Notes: generated by a model from the letters alone, not told the origin. DNA of 64,000 nucleotides from Pseudomonas sp. PDM16 (GCF_014851865.1 NZ_JACVAM010000001.1:1178001-1242000), one strand, 5' to 3'. Numbered from the stretch's first letter, positions 49,194-60,897 are shown. A program made the numbers and translations.

Positions 49194-50225
49194 TCAATAT
49201 TCGGGTGAGGGCAGGCTGGCGAGGATGTGCCGGTAGCTGGCCATCCGTTGCGGCTGGATGCGACCGTCTTCCAGTGCCTTGAGTAGGGCGCAGCCCGGCT
49301 CGCGGTCGTGCTTGCAGTCGCGGAAGCGGCAGGTGCCGAGCAGGTCACGGAACTCGATGAAGCCGGCTTCCACATCGTCACGGCTGACGTGGCCAAGGCC
49401 GAACTCACGGATACCGGGCGAGTCGATCAGCTCACCGCCGCCGGGGAAGTGGAACAGCCGCGCAGTGGTGGTGGTGTGGGTGCCCTTGCCGGTGACTTCC
49501 GACAGTGGCCCGACGCGGGTATCGACGCCCGGCAGCAGGCTGTTGACCAGCGACGACTTGCCCACCCCGGATTGACCAACGAACACACTGACGTGACCGT
49601 CCAGGCGCGCTCGCAACTGATCCATGCCGTCGCCTTCGTGGGCCGAAACCTCCAGCAGCGGATAGCCCAGCTGGCGGTAGGTGGTGAGCAGGCCGTTGAG
49701 GTGCTCGGAGTTCTCCTCATCGACCAGATCGGCCTTGTTCAGCAGCAGCTGAGGCTGAATGCCGGCGTGCTCGGCGGCGATCAGATAGCGGTCGATCAGG
49801 TTGGCGTGGGCATGCGGCAGCGGGGCGAAGACGATGACGATCAGGTCGACGTTGCCGGCCACCGGCTTGAGTAAGCCGCGCATGTCCGGGCGGCATAGCT
49901 CGGAGGTGCGTGGCAGTTGGGCCACGATCACCCCGTTGCCCTGGTTGCCGGGGCGCCAGACCACGCGGTCGCCAGTGACCAGGGTCGGCAGGTTGGCGCG
50001 CAGGTGGCAGCGCTGCACTTGGCCTGCCAGTTCGCCTTCCAGCGCCTCGACTTCTACCTGTACGCCGAAGTGGGCGATCACCAAGCCAGTCTGTTCTGGG
50101 CCGAGGTCGCCACCCTCCAGTTCTTCGAGCATGCGCGATTCACGCTTGGCGGCGCGGGCGGCACGCTCTTCCTGAACCTTGTCGATACGCCAGTTCTGGC
50201 GGCGGGTGAGTTGGCGTTTGGCCAT
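49194..50225 (-). CDS. rsgA: Ribosome small-subunit biogenesis GTPase RsgA
   Basis: A 343-residue circularly permuted GTPase that acts in 30S maturation. The order of GTPase motifs is G4 LLLNKADL, then G1 [10 protein letters not shown], then G3 DSPGI, as expected. The C-terminal zinc finger uses Cys/His in [14 protein letters not shown]. The open frame runs back to 50486, but ATG 50225 gives the family start [10 protein letters not shown] with GGAAAGG upstream. Confidence 0.94.
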   Translation of the reverse strand: MAKRQLTRRQNWRIDKVQEERAARAAKRESRMLEELEGGDLGPEQTGLVIAHFGVQVEVEALEGELAGQVQRCHLRANLPTLVTGDRVVWRPGNQGNGVIVAQLPRTSELCRPDMRGLLKPVAGNVDLIVIVFAPLPHAHANLIDRYLIAAEHAGIQPQLLLNKADLVDEENSEHLNGLLTTYRQLGYPLLEVSAHEGDGMDQLRARLDGHVSVFVGQSGVGKSSLVNSLLPGVDTRVGPLSEVTGKGTHTTTTARLFHFPGGGELIDSPGIREFGLGHVSRDDVEAGFIEFRDLLGTCRFRDCKHDREPGCALLKALEDGRIQPQRMASYRHILASLPSPEY

Positions 50226-50312
50226 AGCCTTTCCGATCAATAAGAAAACGGCGGCGAGTTTAGCACGGGCCCCGGCTGGCCCTGGCCTCGGCCTGCTGGT
50301 ACAACAGGCGCC

Positions 50313-51083
50313 ATGCTCGAACTCCTGCGCTCCCGTTACCCTGCCGTTCTCGCCCTGCTGGCCCAAGTTCTGGCCCTGGCTGGCGTGGCTCTGCTGCTGT
50401 TCGCTCTGGCGCGTCTGGGCGACTGGCGGCCGACGCTGTGGCAGGCGGCTCTGGGCCAGGGTGTGCTGGCGGCTGCTTTTGGGCATTGGCTGGGGTTGCG
50501 CCGCTGGTGGCTACCGCTGAACTTGGCCTTCGTCCCCGGATTGCTGGCACTGCAGAGTCGCGAGTGGCCGGCTTGGTGGTTCCTCGCGGCCTTCGTCGTG
50601 CTGCTATTGATCAACTGGAACAGCTTTCGTGAGCGGGTGCCGCTCTATCTGAGTGGTGCACGCACCCGCCAGCGTCTGAGCGAGCGGCTGGCTGGGCTAC
50701 CTGCTGATTTTCGTTTCGTCGACCTGGGCTGCGGTTTGGGTGGCACCCTGGCGCAACTGGCGCGTGACTACCCGGCGGCGCGGTTGATGGGCGTGGAGAC
50801 GGCGCCGCTGGTATTCCTGCTGGCCTGGCTGCGCTGCCTGCCGTATCGCAATTGCCAGGTGCGCTACCGCAGCCTGTGGCAGGAAGACCTGTCCGTCTAC
50901 GACGCGGTGTACTGCTTCCTCTCGCCGGCGCCCATGGTCGAGCTATGGGCCAAGGCGCGTCGGGAGATGCGTCCGGGCACGCTGCTGGTCAGCAACAGTT
51001 TCGAGATTCCCGGGGTGGCGCCCGGCGAGATCATCGAGCTGAACGACTGGCGCAGTTCGCGACTGCTGCTCTGGCATCTGTGA
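50313..51083 (+). CDS. Membrane-anchored class I SAM methyltransferase (FAM173-like)
   Basis: A 256-residue protein with three or four N-terminal hydrophobic segments (about 10-110), then a methyltransferase domain with the SAM loop [15 protein letters not shown] (about 136-150) and a late [18 protein letters not shown] segment. Membrane-tethered methyltransferases with this layout resemble the FAM173/ATPSCKMT group, in which eukaryotic members methylate a lysine of the ATP synthase c-subunit. Whether this enzyme does so is unknown. It is divergent from rsgA. Confidence 0.7.
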   Translation: MLELLRSRYPAVLALLAQVLALAGVALLLFALARLGDWRPTLWQAALGQGVLAAAFGHWLGLRRWWLPLNLAFVPGLLALQSREWPAWWFLAAFVVLLLINWNSFRERVPLYLSGARTRQRLSERLAGLPADFRFVDLGCGLGGTLAQLARDYPAARLMGVETAPLVFLLAWLRCLPYRNCQVRYRSLWQEDLSVYDAVYCFLSPAPMVELWAKARREMRPGTLLVSNSFEIPGVAPGEIIELNDWRSSRLLLWHL

Positions 51084-51124
51084 GAAGGTGTTTCTGATCC
51101 TCTGGCTGTCGACCATACGGCGTT

Positions 51125-51182
51125 AAAAGCGGCCTCGGATGCTCATGTGCTACTTGTACACTCCGCTTCCTCGGCCGCTTTT
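51125..51182. repeat. Long imperfect hairpin repeat in the orn upstream region
   Basis: AAAAGCGGCC (51125-51134) is an inverted match of GGCCGCTTTT (51173-51182). The inside also pairs partly (GGA-GC with GC-TCC, and TGTG with ACAC), giving a long stem around a short loop. It looks like a REP-like element or a terminator of the methyltransferase gene. The 178-bp gap before orn shows nothing else of this kind. Confidence 0.5.
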
Positions 51183-51261
51183 GCCTTGTCTGGCTCTAAT
51201 CCAGAAGATCATAAACTGCTTCTAAGCGGCTAAACTGGCGCCAATCTAGAAGGAGCCGACC

Positions 51262-51807
51262 ATGCCGCAGAACCCCAACAACCTGATCTGGATCGACCTG
51301 GAAATGACCGGGCTGGAGCCGGAACGGGACGTGATCATCGAGATGGCTACCATCGTCACCGACAGCGAGCTGAACATCCTTGCCGAAGGCCCGGTGATCG
51401 CCGTGCACCAGAGTGACGAGCTGCTGGCCGGCATGGACGAGTGGAATACCCGAACCCACGGCGAGAGCGGCCTGACCCAGCGCGTGCGCGAGAGCAAGGT
51501 CGGCCCGGCCGAGGCCGAGGCGCAGACCATCGCCTTCCTCGAGCAGTGGGTGCCGAAGGGCAAGTCGCCGATCTGCGGCAACAGCATCGGCCAGGATCGG
51601 CGCTTCCTCTACAAGTACATGCAGAACCTGGAAGCCTACTTCCACTACCGCTACCTAGATGTGTCGACCCTGAAGATACTCGCCAGCATGTGGGCGCCGC
51701 AGGTCAAGGACTCGTTCCAGAAGCAGGGCACCCACCAGGCACTGGACGATATCCGTGAGTCCATCGCCGAGCTGAAGCACTATCGTCAGCACTTCCTGAA
51801 AGTGTGA
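51262..51807 (+). CDS. orn: Oligoribonuclease
   Basis: A 181-residue 3'-5' exonuclease that degrades diribonucleotides such as pGpG, the breakdown product of c-di-GMP. The DEDDh active-site residues are in [15 protein letters not shown] (D, E) and further Asp/His residues near the C-terminus ([15 protein letters not shown]). AAGGAG precedes the ATG by 8 bases. It ends in an intrinsic terminator shared with queG. Confidence 0.95.
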   Translation: MPQNPNNLIWIDLEMTGLEPERDVIIEMATIVTDSELNILAEGPVIAVHQSDELLAGMDEWNTRTHGESGLTQRVRESKVGPAEAEAQTIAFLEQWVPKGKSPICGNSIGQDRRFLYKYMQNLEAYFHYRYLDVSTLKILASMWAPQVKDSFQKQGTHQALDDIRESIAELKHYRQHFLKV

Positions 51808-51815
51808 GATGTCCC

Positions 51816-51841
51816 AAGGCCCGCCTAGTGCGGGCCTTTTT
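51816..51841. terminator. Orn terminator overlapping the queG stop
   Basis: AAGGCCCGC-CTAGT-GCGGGCCTTTTTT: a 9-bp stem plus T-run for orn. The TAG stop of the convergent queG lies in the 5-nt loop (51825-51827), so the two 3' ends share this element. Confidence 0.85.
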
Positions 51842-52898
51842 CATGGTGACGGGCCAGCGCCCATGCGACATGTTCACGTACCAGCTCCGACGGATACTCG
51901 CGCCGTGCCTGCAGGGCCTCCAGCACCGGGATGGTCGAAGGTGCATTGCCCAGGCCCACGGCCAGGTTGCGCAGCCAGCGCTCGTAGCCGGCGCGGCGCA
52001 GCGGCGAGCCTTCGGTGCGGGTCAGGAATTCCTCTTCGCTCCACAGGAACAGCTGGGCCAGGTTACCGCTGTCCAGGCCATGCCGTGGCTGGAAGTCGCC
52101 CTGTTCGGTGGGGCGGGCGAAGCGGTTCCAGGGGCAGACGATCTGGCAGTCGTCGCAACCGAACACCCGGTTGCCGATCGGTGCGCGCAGTTCCTCGGGG
52201 ATTGGGCCCTTCAGCTCGATCGTCAGGTAGGAGATGCAGCGCCGCGCGTCCAGTACATAAGGTCCGACGAAGGCGTTGGTCGGGCACACATCCAGACAGG
52301 CGCTGCAGCGGCCGCAATGCTCGCTGGCGTGCGGTGCATCCACCGGTAGCGGCAGATCGACGAACAGTTCGCCGAGGAAGAACCAGCTACCAGCCTTGCG
52401 GTTGAGTACCAGGGTGTTCTTGCCGATCCAGCCGAGCCCGGCCTTTTCGGCGATGGCCTTTTCCAGCACCGGGGCGCTGTCGACGAAGGCGCGATGGCCG
52501 AACGGGCCGACGGCGCCCTGGATGCGCTCGGCCAGCTGCTGCAGGCGCTTGCGGATCAGTTTGTGGTAATCGCGGCCGAGGGCGTAGCGCGACACATAGG
52601 CGCTCTCCGGTTCGGCCAGGCGCTGGGTCATCTGCGTGTCGCCGGGCAGGTAATCCATGCGCAGCGACACCACGCGCAGGGTGCCGGGCACCAGTTCATC
52701 CGGATGCGAGCGTTTGCTGCCGTGGGCGGCCATGTAGTCCATCTCGCCCTGGTAGCCGGCGTCCAGCCAGCGTTGCAGATGCGCTTCGTGCTCGCCCAGT
52801 TCGACATCGGTGATGCCGACCTGCTGGAAGCCCAGCTCGCGTCCCCAGTCCTTGATGGACTGCGCCAGGTGAGCGAGGTCGAGGGTCGAATCGGGCAT
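51825..52898 (-). CDS. queG: Epoxyqueuosine reductase
   Basis: Converts epoxyqueuosine to queuosine in the tRNA anticodon. The 357-residue protein carries two 4Fe-4S motifs, CGRCSACLDVCPTNA and CDDCQIVCPWN, and a C-terminal HEAT-like part. The frame extends to 52964, but ATG 52898 gives the typical MPDSTLDLAHL start. It is divergent from nnrD. Confidence 0.93.
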   Translation of the reverse strand: MPDSTLDLAHLAQSIKDWGRELGFQQVGITDVELGEHEAHLQRWLDAGYQGEMDYMAAHGSKRSHPDELVPGTLRVVSLRMDYLPGDTQMTQRLAEPESAYVSRYALGRDYHKLIRKRLQQLAERIQGAVGPFGHRAFVDSAPVLEKAIAEKAGLGWIGKNTLVLNRKAGSWFFLGELFVDLPLPVDAPHASEHCGRCSACLDVCPTNAFVGPYVLDARRCISYLTIELKGPIPEELRAPIGNRVFGCDDCQIVCPWNRFARPTEQGDFQPRHGLDSGNLAQLFLWSEEEFLTRTEGSPLRRAGYERWLRNLAVGLGNAPSTIPVLEALQARREYPSELVREHVAWALARHHEKGPH

Positions 52899-52926
52899 GA
52901 CGGGACGGCAGGGCAGGGGAGATGGG

Positions 52927-52932
52927 TATAAT
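52927..52932 (+). promoter_or_regulatory. TATAAT -10 box for the nnrD operon
   Basis: A perfect TATAAT 36 bp before the nnrD ATG in the short gap with queG. No good -35 hexamer was found. It would drive nnrD-tsaE and possibly amiB and mutL. Confidence 0.45.
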
Positions 52933-52962
52933 TCTGCCAGACCTCGCTCGAATCGCCGAACC

Positions 52963-54456
52963 ATGCCTGCCAGTCACGACCTGCCCCTTTCTCTCTATAG
53001 CGCCGCTCAGGTGCGCGAACTGGATGCCCGCCTGATCGCTGCCGGCACGCCCGGCTTCGAATTGATGCAGCGCGCCGCCCATGCTGCCTGGCGTGCTCTG
53101 CGTCAGCGCTGGCCGCAGGTCGAGGAAATTACCGTGCTGGCTGGGGCTGGTAACAATGCCGGCGACGGCTACTTGGTGGCCGAGTTGGCGCATAAATTCG
53201 GCTGGGCCGTACGAGTGCTGGCCGTCGCTGCGCCGGAGAAGCTGACCGGCGATGCCGCTGCGGCTCGCGATGCGGCGCGGGCGGCTGGAGTCGCCGTGGA
53301 TGGCTGGAGCGATGGCAGCGAGCTGCGCGGCGTGCTGGTCGATGCGCTGCTCGGCACCGGCTTCAAGGGTGATCTGCGTTCGCCCTATGATTCCGCCATC
53401 GAGGCGATCAATGCCTCCGGCCTGCCGGTGCTGGCGCTGGATCTGCCTTCCGGCCTGTGTGCCGATACCGGCCGAGTGGCCGAGCAGGCGGTACGCGCCG
53501 ATCTGACCGTCAGCTTTATTGGCCTGAAGCTCGGCCTGTTCACCGGCGATGCGCCGGATTGGGTGGGCGAGCTACTGTTCGACGACCTGCAGGCCGATCC
53601 ACGACTGGTCGCCCAGCAGCCATACGTGGCGCTGCGCCTGGCCGGCACTGCGCTGCCGCATCCGGCGCCGCGGGCGCGCACCGCACACAAGGGCCAGTTC
53701 GGCCATGTATTGGTGATTGGTGGTGATCGTGGTTTCGGTGGCGCCGCGCTGCTCAGTGCCGAGAGCGCCCTGCGCGCTGGTGCCGGCCTGGTGTCCCTGG
53801 CGACTCGCCCTGAGCATGTCGCGGCCAGTCTGGCGCGCCTGCCGGAAGTGATGTGCCAGGCCAGCGAGTCCACCTATCAGCTGCCCGGCCTGTGTGAACG
53901 TGCCGATGTGCTGGTGGTCGGTCCCGGTCTCGGTCAGCGTGCCTGGGGGCGCAGCCTGCTCAGCGCGGCAGCGGCCAGCCCGCGACCACAGGTGTGGGAC
54001 GCCGACGCGCTCAATCTGCTGGCGGACGGCGCCGTGACGTTGCCGGCCTACAGCGTGATCACCCCGCATCCCGGCGAGGCCGGCCGGCTGTTGGGTTGTT
54101 CGACCGCCGAGGTGCAGGTCGATCGCCCTGCCGCCGCTCTTGCCTTGGCGCAGAGATATCAGGCGGTAGTGGTACTCAAGGGCGCCAGCAGTCTGGTAGC
54201 TGCGCCGGATGGCCGCCTGCGCCTGTGCGATCTCGGCCATCCGGCCATGGCCACCGCCGGCCTGGGCGATGTGCTGGCCGGGCTAGTTGGCGCGCTGCGC
54301 GGCCAGGGGCTGGACGCTTTCGAGGCTGCCTGCTTGGGTGTCTGGTTGCATGCCGGTGCTGGCCAGCACCTTGGAGAGCTGGGCCGGGGCCTGGCGGCCA
54401 GCGATCTGATTCCGACCATTCGTCAGTTGTTGCAGGAGCATGCGCCATGTCAGTGA
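52963..54456 (+). CDS. nnrD: Bifunctional NAD(P)HX epimerase/dehydratase
   Basis: Repairs hydrated NADH and NADPH. The 497-residue protein has an N-terminal epimerase domain ([17 protein letters not shown]) and a C-terminal ADP/ATP-dependent dehydratase domain ([32 protein letters not shown]). The frame runs back to 52897, but ATG 52963 is the likely start, 36 bp after a TATAAT. It overlaps tsaE by 10 bp. Confidence 0.93.
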   Translation: MPASHDLPLSLYSAAQVRELDARLIAAGTPGFELMQRAAHAAWRALRQRWPQVEEITVLAGAGNNAGDGYLVAELAHKFGWAVRVLAVAAPEKLTGDAAAARDAARAAGVAVDGWSDGSELRGVLVDALLGTGFKGDLRSPYDSAIEAINASGLPVLALDLPSGLCADTGRVAEQAVRADLTVSFIGLKLGLFTGDAPDWVGELLFDDLQADPRLVAQQPYVALRLAGTALPHPAPRARTAHKGQFGHVLVIGGDRGFGGAALLSAESALRAGAGLVSLATRPEHVAASLARLPEVMCQASESTYQLPGLCERADVLVVGPGLGQRAWGRSLLSAAAASPRPQVWDADALNLLADGAVTLPAYSVITPHPGEAGRLLGCSTAEVQVDRPAAALALAQRYQAVVVLKGASSLVAAPDGRLRLCDLGHPAMATAGLGDVLAGLVGALRGQGLDAFEAACLGVWLHAGAGQHLGELGRGLAASDLIPTIRQLLQEHAPCQ

Positions 54457-54899
54457 CCCTCTATGCCGAAGGCGAAGACGCCATGCACGAACTGGGGGCG
54501 CGCATTGCCCAGGCGACCGCTGGTTGCGGCGTGATCTACCTGCATGGCGATCTCGGCGCCGGCAAGACCACCCTGTCGCGCGGCATCCTGCGTGGCCTGG
54601 GGCATGCCGGAGCGGTGAAAAGTCCGACCTTCACCCTGGTCGAGCCCTATGAGCTGGGCGAGGTGCGCGTGTTCCACTTCGACCTTTACCGCCTGGCCGA
54701 TCCGGAGGAACTGGAGTTCCTCGGCATCCGCGATTATTTCGAGGGCGATGCGCTGTGCCTGATCGAGTGGCCGCAGCGCGGCGTAGGCGTTTTGCCAAAG
54801 GCGGACATGGACATTACCATTAGCCCGCAAGGAGTCGGCCGTGCGCTGCTGTTGCAGCCGCATAGTGCGAGGGCCGAGGCGTGGTGTGCTGCCTTATAA
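54447..54899 (+). CDS. tsaE: tRNA t6A biosynthesis ATPase TsaE
   Basis: A 150-residue ATPase of the TsaB-TsaD-TsaE complex that forms t6A37 in tRNAs reading ANN codons. The Walker A motif is GDLGAGKTT, then [12 protein letters not shown] and VFHFDLYRL. An ATG inside the nnrD 3' end with GGAG upstream gives the expected start; the much longer frame from 53994 is a shadow of nnrD. It ends 16 bp before amiB. Confidence 0.94.
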   Translation: MSVTLYAEGEDAMHELGARIAQATAGCGVIYLHGDLGAGKTTLSRGILRGLGHAGAVKSPTFTLVEPYELGEVRVFHFDLYRLADPEELEFLGIRDYFEGDALCLIEWPQRGVGVLPKADMDITISPQGVGRALLLQPHSARAEAWCAAL

Positions 54900-54915
54900 G
54901 AGTTTAAGAAAGAAG

Positions 54916-56364
54916 ATGGGGAAGGCTATGCGCATGCGGGCACTGTTGGGTGCTGTGGGGCTGATGTTGGCGACCGTGGGCGCCGACGTGATGGCCGCCG
55001 CCACCGAAATCCGCAGCGTGCGTCTGTGGCGTGCTCCGGATAACACCCGCCTGGTCTTCGATCTGTCCGGCCCGGTGCAGCACAGCGTGTTCACCCTGGC
55101 CGCGCCCAATCGTATCGTCATCGACGTTAACGGCGCTCAGCTCTCCACCAAGCTGGACCAGCTGTCGCTGAGCAATACGCCGATCACCGGTGTCCGCTCT
55201 GCTCAGCGCTCGCCCACAGACTTGCGTCTTGTACTCGACCTGTCCACCACCGTGACGCCGAAGAGCTTCAGTCTGGCGCCCAACCAGCAGTACGGCCACC
55301 GTCTAGTCGTCGATCTGTTCGATCAGGAGTCTGCTGCGCCCGGCGTGCCCCAGGCACCGCAAGCCAATACGCCGACGGTCGAGATCAAACCTTCGGTGGC
55401 CACAGTGCCCGGCTCTCCACCGGCCAAGCTGCCGCCGGTTCCGGGCGGCAAGCGTGATATCGTCATCGCCATCGACGCCGGCCACGGTGGTGAGGACCCG
55501 GGGGCGTTGGGTCCGGGTCGCAAGGTCTTCGAGAAGAATGTGACTCTGGCCATTGCCAAAGAGCTGCAGCGGCAGATCAATGCCGAGAAGGGCTTCCGTG
55601 GTGAGCTGGTGCGTACCGGAGACTACTTCATCCCGCTACGCAAGCGCACCGAGATCGCGCGTAAGAAGGGCGCCGACCTGTTCGTCTCCGTCCACGCCGA
55701 TGCCGCGCCGCGTGCGGCTGCCTTTGGCGCCTCGGTGTACGCTCTGTCCGAGCGTGGTGCGACTTCCGAGACCGCACGTTGGCTGGCCGACGCCGAGAAC
55801 CAGTCTGACCTGATTGGCGGTGCCGGCAATGTCAGCCTGGATGACAAGGATCGTATGCTTGCCGGCGTGCTGCTCGACCTGTCGATGACCGCCTCGCTGT
55901 CCTCCAGTCTGAACGTCGGGCAGAAGGTGCTGAGCAACATGGGCAGTATTACCCCGTTGCACAAGCGTCGGGTGGAGCAGGCTGGTTTCATGGTGCTGAA
56001 GTCGCCAGACATTCCATCAATCCTGGTGGAAACCGGTTTCATCTCCAACCCCAATGAGGCCAAGAAGCTGGCTACGCTTGCCCACCAGCAGGCATTGGCT
56101 CGCTCGATCACCGCGGGCGTCCGCCAGTTCTTCCAGCAGAACCCGCCTCCCGGTACCTACATCGCCATGCTGCGTGATTCAGGCAAGATCGATGCTGGAC
56201 CTCGTGAACATGTAGTCACTTCCGGCGAGAGCCTGGCGCTGATCGCTCAGCGCTACCAGGTCAGCCTGGCGTCGCTGCGCAGCGCCAACTCACTGAAGAA
56301 CGACACCATCAAGGTCGGTCAGACCCTGAATATCCCGGCGACTGCCCTGGCGGCTCAGCCATGA
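54916..56364 (+). CDS. amiB: N-acetylmuramoyl-L-alanine amidase (AmiB type)
   Basis: A periplasmic zinc amidase that cleaves septal peptidoglycan. The 482-residue protein has a signal peptide, an AMIN domain (about 29-125), an Amidase_3 domain ([13 protein letters not shown] with H190, SVHADA with H260, [11 protein letters not shown]) and a C-terminal LysM. Three starts are possible: ATG 54916, ATG 54928 and ATG 54934. The last has AAGG 8 bases upstream, the best site, but 54916 is kept as the longest option. Its stop overlaps mutL by 4 bp. Confidence 0.9.
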   Translation: MGKAMRMRALLGAVGLMLATVGADVMAAATEIRSVRLWRAPDNTRLVFDLSGPVQHSVFTLAAPNRIVIDVNGAQLSTKLDQLSLSNTPITGVRSAQRSPTDLRLVLDLSTTVTPKSFSLAPNQQYGHRLVVDLFDQESAAPGVPQAPQANTPTVEIKPSVATVPGSPPAKLPPVPGGKRDIVIAIDAGHGGEDPGALGPGRKVFEKNVTLAIAKELQRQINAEKGFRGELVRTGDYFIPLRKRTEIARKKGADLFVSVHADAAPRAAAFGASVYALSERGATSETARWLADAENQSDLIGGAGNVSLDDKDRMLAGVLLDLSMTASLSSSLNVGQKVLSNMGSITPLHKRRVEQAGFMVLKSPDIPSILVETGFISNPNEAKKLATLAHQQALARSITAGVRQFFQQNPPPGTYIAMLRDSGKIDAGPREHVVTSGESLALIAQRYQVSLASLRSANSLKNDTIKVGQTLNIPATALAAQP

Positions 56365-58241
56365 GTGAGGCGCGTCGCATCCAGCTGCTGAGTCCGCGGC
56401 TGGCCAACCAGATTGCCGCCGGTGAGGTGGTCGAGCGCCCGGCCTCGGTGGCCAAGGAGCTGCTGGAGAACAGCCTGGACGCCGGCGCCCGCCGCGTCGA
56501 CGTAGAGGTCGAGCAGGGTGGCATCAAACTGCTGCGCATCCGCGACGACGGCGGCGGCATTCCTGCCGACGACCTGCCGCTGGCCCTGGCCCGCCACGCC
56601 ACCAGTAAGATCCGCGAGCTGGAAGACCTGGAGGCGGTAGCCAGCCTCGGTTTCCGTGGCGAGGCGCTGGCCTCGATCAGCTCCGTTGCGCGTCTGACCA
56701 TGACCTCGCGCACCGCCGATGCCGAACAGGCCTGGCAGGTGGAGACCGAGGGGCGCGATATGGAGGCCCGGGTGCAGCCAGCGGCGCACCCGGTCGGCAC
56801 CTCGGTGGAAGTGCGCGATCTGTTTTTCAATACGCCGGCTCGGCGCAAATTCCTGCGCGCCGAGAAGACCGAATTCGACCACTTGCAGGAAGTCATCAAG
56901 CGTCTGGCCCTGGCCCGCTTCGATGTGGCCTTCCACCTGCGCCACAACGGTAAGACGGTGTTCGCCCTGCACGAGGCGCCGGACGAGATCAGCCGTGCGC
57001 GCCGCGTGGCCAGCGTCTGTGGCCCGGCTTTCCTTGAGCAGGCCCTGCCGATCGAGGTGGAGCGCAGCGGCCTGCGCTTGTGGGGCTGGGTCGGCCTGCC
57101 GACCTTCTCGCGCAGCCAGGCGGACCTGCAGTACTTCTACGTCAATGGCCGCATGGTGCGCGACAAACTGGTCGCCCACGCGGTACGCCAGGCATACCGT
57201 GACGTGCTGTTCAACGGTCGTCATCCGACCTTCGTGCTGTTCCTCGAGATCGATCCGGGCGTGGTCGACGTCAACGTGCACCCGACCAAGCACGAAGTGC
57301 GTTTCCGTGACAGCCGCATGGTCCACGACTTCCTCTATGGCACCCTGCATCGGGCGCTTGGTGAGGTACGGCCGGAAGACCAGTTGGCGGCGCCGGCAGC
57401 GGTGGGGCAGATCGTCCGCCCGACGGGGCTGGCGGCCGGCGAGTTCGGCCCGCAGGCAGAGATGGGCCTGGCGGCCCAGGTGCTGGAGCAGCCGGTGACC
57501 CAGGGTTCGGTCTGGAGTTCGCCGGGGGCTGGTTACCAAGCGCCCCGCCCGCAGCCCGCGATTCCTCAGGCGGAGGCCCAGGGTGCCTATCGCGAGTACT
57601 TTTCGCCATTGCCCGAGTCGTCTGCTCTGGCCGGATTGCCGCAGACCCAGGGCGATATCCCGCCGCTGGGCTATGCCCTCGCGCAGCTCAAGGGCGTGTA
57701 CATCCTCGCCGAGAATGCCCAGGGCATGGTGCTGGTGGACATGCATGCGGCTCATGAACGCATCACTTACGAGCGGCTCAAGACCGCCATGGCCAGCGAA
57801 GGGCTACGCGGCCAGCCGCTGCTGGTGCCCGAGTCCATAGCCCTGAGCCAGCGCGAGGCCGATTGTGCCGAAGAGCACGCGCAGTGGTTCCAGCGCTTGG
57901 GCTTCGAGTTGCAGCGTCTGGGCGAGGAGAGCCTGGCGATCCGCCAGATCCCGGCCCTGCTCAAGCAGGCCGAGGCCACGCAATTGGTGCGCGACGTGCT
58001 CGCCGACCTGTTGGAGTACGGTACAAGCGACCGCATCCAGGCCCATCTCAACGAGCTGCTGGCGACCATGGCCTGTCACGGCGCGGTGCGCGCCAATCGC
58101 CGCCTGACCCTGCCGGAGATGAACGGCCTGCTGCGCGATATGGAAAACACCGAGCGCAGCGGCCAGTGCAACCACGGACGGCCGACCTGGACCCAGCTCG
58201 GCATGGATGACCTCGACAAGCTGTTCCTGCGCGGACGCTGA
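56361..58241 (+). CDS. mutL: DNA mismatch repair protein MutL
   Basis: A 626-residue ATPase that couples MutS to the downstream steps. The N-terminal GHKL ATPase has [26 protein letters not shown] and [10 protein letters not shown]. The C-terminal domain carries [12 protein letters not shown], the metal-site motif of MutL proteins that nick DNA themselves, as in P. aeruginosa. Its ATG overlaps the amiB stop (ATGA). Confidence 0.95.
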   Translation: MSEARRIQLLSPRLANQIAAGEVVERPASVAKELLENSLDAGARRVDVEVEQGGIKLLRIRDDGGGIPADDLPLALARHATSKIRELEDLEAVASLGFRGEALASISSVARLTMTSRTADAEQAWQVETEGRDMEARVQPAAHPVGTSVEVRDLFFNTPARRKFLRAEKTEFDHLQEVIKRLALARFDVAFHLRHNGKTVFALHEAPDEISRARRVASVCGPAFLEQALPIEVERSGLRLWGWVGLPTFSRSQADLQYFYVNGRMVRDKLVAHAVRQAYRDVLFNGRHPTFVLFLEIDPGVVDVNVHPTKHEVRFRDSRMVHDFLYGTLHRALGEVRPEDQLAAPAAVGQIVRPTGLAAGEFGPQAEMGLAAQVLEQPVTQGSVWSSPGAGYQAPRPQPAIPQAEAQGAYREYFSPLPESSALAGLPQTQGDIPPLGYALAQLKGVYILAENAQGMVLVDMHAAHERITYERLKTAMASEGLRGQPLLVPESIALSQREADCAEEHAQWFQRLGFELQRLGEESLAIRQIPALLKQAEATQLVRDVLADLLEYGTSDRIQAHLNELLATMACHGAVRANRRLTLPEMNGLLRDMENTERSGQCNHGRPTWTQLGMDDLDKLFLRGR

Positions 58242-58256
58242 GGTCGCGATTCCATC

Positions 58257-59228
58257 ATGAGCGAGCGCCTGCCTCCCGCCATCTTCCTGATGGGGCCTAC
58301 TGCTTCCGGCAAGACCGACCTGGCTCTGGCCCTGGCCGATGCCTTGCCTTGCGAGCTGATCAGTGTTGATTCGGCGCTGATCTACCGCGACATGGACATC
58401 GGCACGGCCAAGCCCGACAAGGCCACGCTGGCGCGCTATCCGCATCGCCTGGTGGATATCCGCGATGCGGCCGAGAGCTATTCGGCTGCAGAGTTTCGCG
58501 CGGATGCCCTGGCGGCCATGACCGACATCACCTCTCGCGGCCGTATTCCTCTGCTGGTCGGCGGCACCATGCTTTATTACAAGGCATTGCTGGAGGGGCT
58601 GGCAGACATGCCCAGCGCCGATCCGGCGGTGCGTGCCGAGCTGGAGGTCTGGGCTGCGGCGGAGGGTTGGGAGGCGCTGCATCGCGAGCTGGCGCGCATC
58701 GATCCTGAGTCGGCGGCGCGCATTCATCCCAACGATCCGCAACGGCTGACCCGGGCCCTCGAGGTGCACCGTGTCAGCGGTCTCAGCATGACCGAGCACC
58801 GCAAGCGCCAGACGGCTCAAAATAGCGGCTCGGAGGCGCCTGGGCCAGGGCATTTGCCTTATACTGTGGCGCAGTTTGCCATTGCCCCCGAGCAGCGCCA
58901 GGTCTTGCACGAGCGGATCTCCCGCCGATTTCACCTGATGTTGGAACAGGGCTTTGTCGAAGAGGTCGAAGCGTTGCGTCTGCGGGGTGATCTGCATGCG
59001 GGGCTGCCATCGATCCGCGCGGTGGGCTATCGCCAGGTATGGGATTACCTGGAGGGTGGTCTGAGTCGCGAGGAAATGGCGGAGCGCGGCATTATCGCCA
59101 CGCGCCAGCTCGCCAAACGCCAGTTCACCTGGCTGCGCAGCTGGGAAAAGCTGCACTGGCTGGATAGCCTGGCTGGTGACAATCTATCTCGTGCCTTGAA
59201 ATACCTGGAGGCGGTCTCCATATTGTGA
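58257..59228 (+). CDS. miaA: tRNA dimethylallyltransferase
   Basis: Adds the isopentenyl group to A37 of tRNAs reading UNN codons. The 323-residue protein has the P-loop [15 protein letters not shown] and the substrate-binding [16 protein letters not shown], and shares the family C-terminal lobe ([14 protein letters not shown]). It starts 15 bp after mutL. In many gamma-proteobacteria miaA precedes hfq and hflX, as here. Confidence 0.95.
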   Translation: MSERLPPAIFLMGPTASGKTDLALALADALPCELISVDSALIYRDMDIGTAKPDKATLARYPHRLVDIRDAAESYSAAEFRADALAAMTDITSRGRIPLLVGGTMLYYKALLEGLADMPSADPAVRAELEVWAAAEGWEALHRELARIDPESAARIHPNDPQRLTRALEVHRVSGLSMTEHRKRQTAQNSGSEAPGPGHLPYTVAQFAIAPEQRQVLHERISRRFHLMLEQGFVEEVEALRLRGDLHAGLPSIRAVGYRQVWDYLEGGLSREEMAERGIIATRQLAKRQFTWLRSWEKLHWLDSLAGDNLSRALKYLEAVSIL

Positions 59229-59231
59229 TGA

Positions 59232-59582
<351 letters not shown>

Positions 59583-59594
59583 TAGGAGCCTGAC

Positions 59595-60896
59595 TTGTTC
59601 TTCGAGCGTCACGGCGGCGGCGAGCGGGCGATCCTCGTTCACCTGGAAGGCAGTAACCCCGAGGCGGCCGAAGATCCGCAGGAATTCCAGGATCTGGCCC
59701 TGTCGGCCGGTGCGGACATGGTGGCTCTGGTCACCGTGTCGCGCCACATGCCCACGGCCAAGTTCCTGATCGGCAGTGGCAAGGTCGAGGAACTACGCGA
59801 CCTGGTCAAGGATTCCGAGGCCGAGCTGGTCATCTTCAATCACACCCTCACGCCCAGTCAGGAACGTAACCTCGAACGCGTCTTCGAGTGTCGCGTGCTG
59901 GACCGTACCGGTCTGATTCTGGATATCTTCGCCCAGCGCGCCCGTACCCACGAGGGCAAGCTGCAGGTTGAACTGGCCCAGCTGGATCACATGAGCACAC
60001 GTCTGGTGCGTGGCTGGACCCACTTGGAGCGGCAGAAGGGCGGTATTGGCCTGCGTGGTCCGGGTGAAACCCAGCTGGAAACCGACCGCCGCCTGCTGCG
60101 TGTGCGTATCCGCCAGATCAAGCAGAAGCTCGAGAAGGTGCGCAGCCAGCGCGAGCAGGCCCGCCGCGGGCGTCGTCGTGCGGATATCCCCTCGGTTTCA
60201 CTGGTTGGCTACACCAACGCCGGCAAGTCCACCCTGTTCAATGCCCTGACCACCTCCGAGGTCTATGCGGCCGATCAGCTGTTCGCCACTCTCGACCCGA
60301 CCCTGCGCCGCCTGGAGCTGGATGACTTGGGCCCGGTAGTGCTGGCCGATACGGTGGGCTTCATTCGTCACCTGCCGCACAAGCTGGTGGAGGCCTTCCG
60401 TGCCACCCTGGAAGAGTCGAGCAACTCCGACCTGCTGCTACACGTGATCGACTCCCATGAGCCCGAGCGCGACCAGCAGATCGAACAGGTTCTGGCGGTG
60501 CTCGGTGAGATCGGTGCCAACGAGCTGCCGATGCTCGAGGTGTACAACAAGATCGATCTGGTCGATGGCGTCGAACCGCAGATTCAGCGCGATGGCGACG
60601 GCAAGCCCGAGCGGGTGTGGCTGTCTGCGCGTGATGGCAAGGGCCTGGAGTTGTTGCGTCAGGCCGTAGCCGAGCTGCTCGCCGAGGACTTGTTTGTCGG
60701 TACCTTGCGTCTGCCGCAGCGTCTCGGGCGCCTGCGTGCACAGTTCTTTGCGCTCAACGCGGTACAAAGCGAGGCGCACGATGAAATTGGGGATACCCTG
60801 CTCGCCATTCGCCTGCCACGCGCCGAGCTCAATCGGTTGGTAAGTCGCGAGGGTTTGGTGCCGCAGGACTTTCTGGCGCAACACACTTTGCAATAA
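59595..60896 (+). CDS. hflX: GTPase HflX
   Basis: A 433-residue ribosome-associated GTPase. The G1 motif is GYTNAGKSTLFN (about 206-217) after a helical N-terminal domain that contains RLVRGWTHLERQKGGIGLRG. The start is TTG 59595 with TAGGAG about 6 bases upstream, giving MFFERHGGGERAILVH. A hairpin follows the stop before hflK. Confidence 0.94.
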   Translation: MFFERHGGGERAILVHLEGSNPEAAEDPQEFQDLALSAGADMVALVTVSRHMPTAKFLIGSGKVEELRDLVKDSEAELVIFNHTLTPSQERNLERVFECRVLDRTGLILDIFAQRARTHEGKLQVELAQLDHMSTRLVRGWTHLERQKGGIGLRGPGETQLETDRRLLRVRIRQIKQKLEKVRSQREQARRGRRRADIPSVSLVGYTNAGKSTLFNALTTSEVYAADQLFATLDPTLRRLELDDLGPVVLADTVGFIRHLPHKLVEAFRATLEESSNSDLLLHVIDSHEPERDQQIEQVLAVLGEIGANELPMLEVYNKIDLVDGVEPQIQRDGDGKPERVWLSARDGKGLELLRQAVAELLAEDLFVGTLRLPQRLGRLRAQFFALNAVQSEAHDEIGDTLLAIRLPRAELNRLVSREGLVPQDFLAQHTLQ

Positions 60897-60897
60897 A

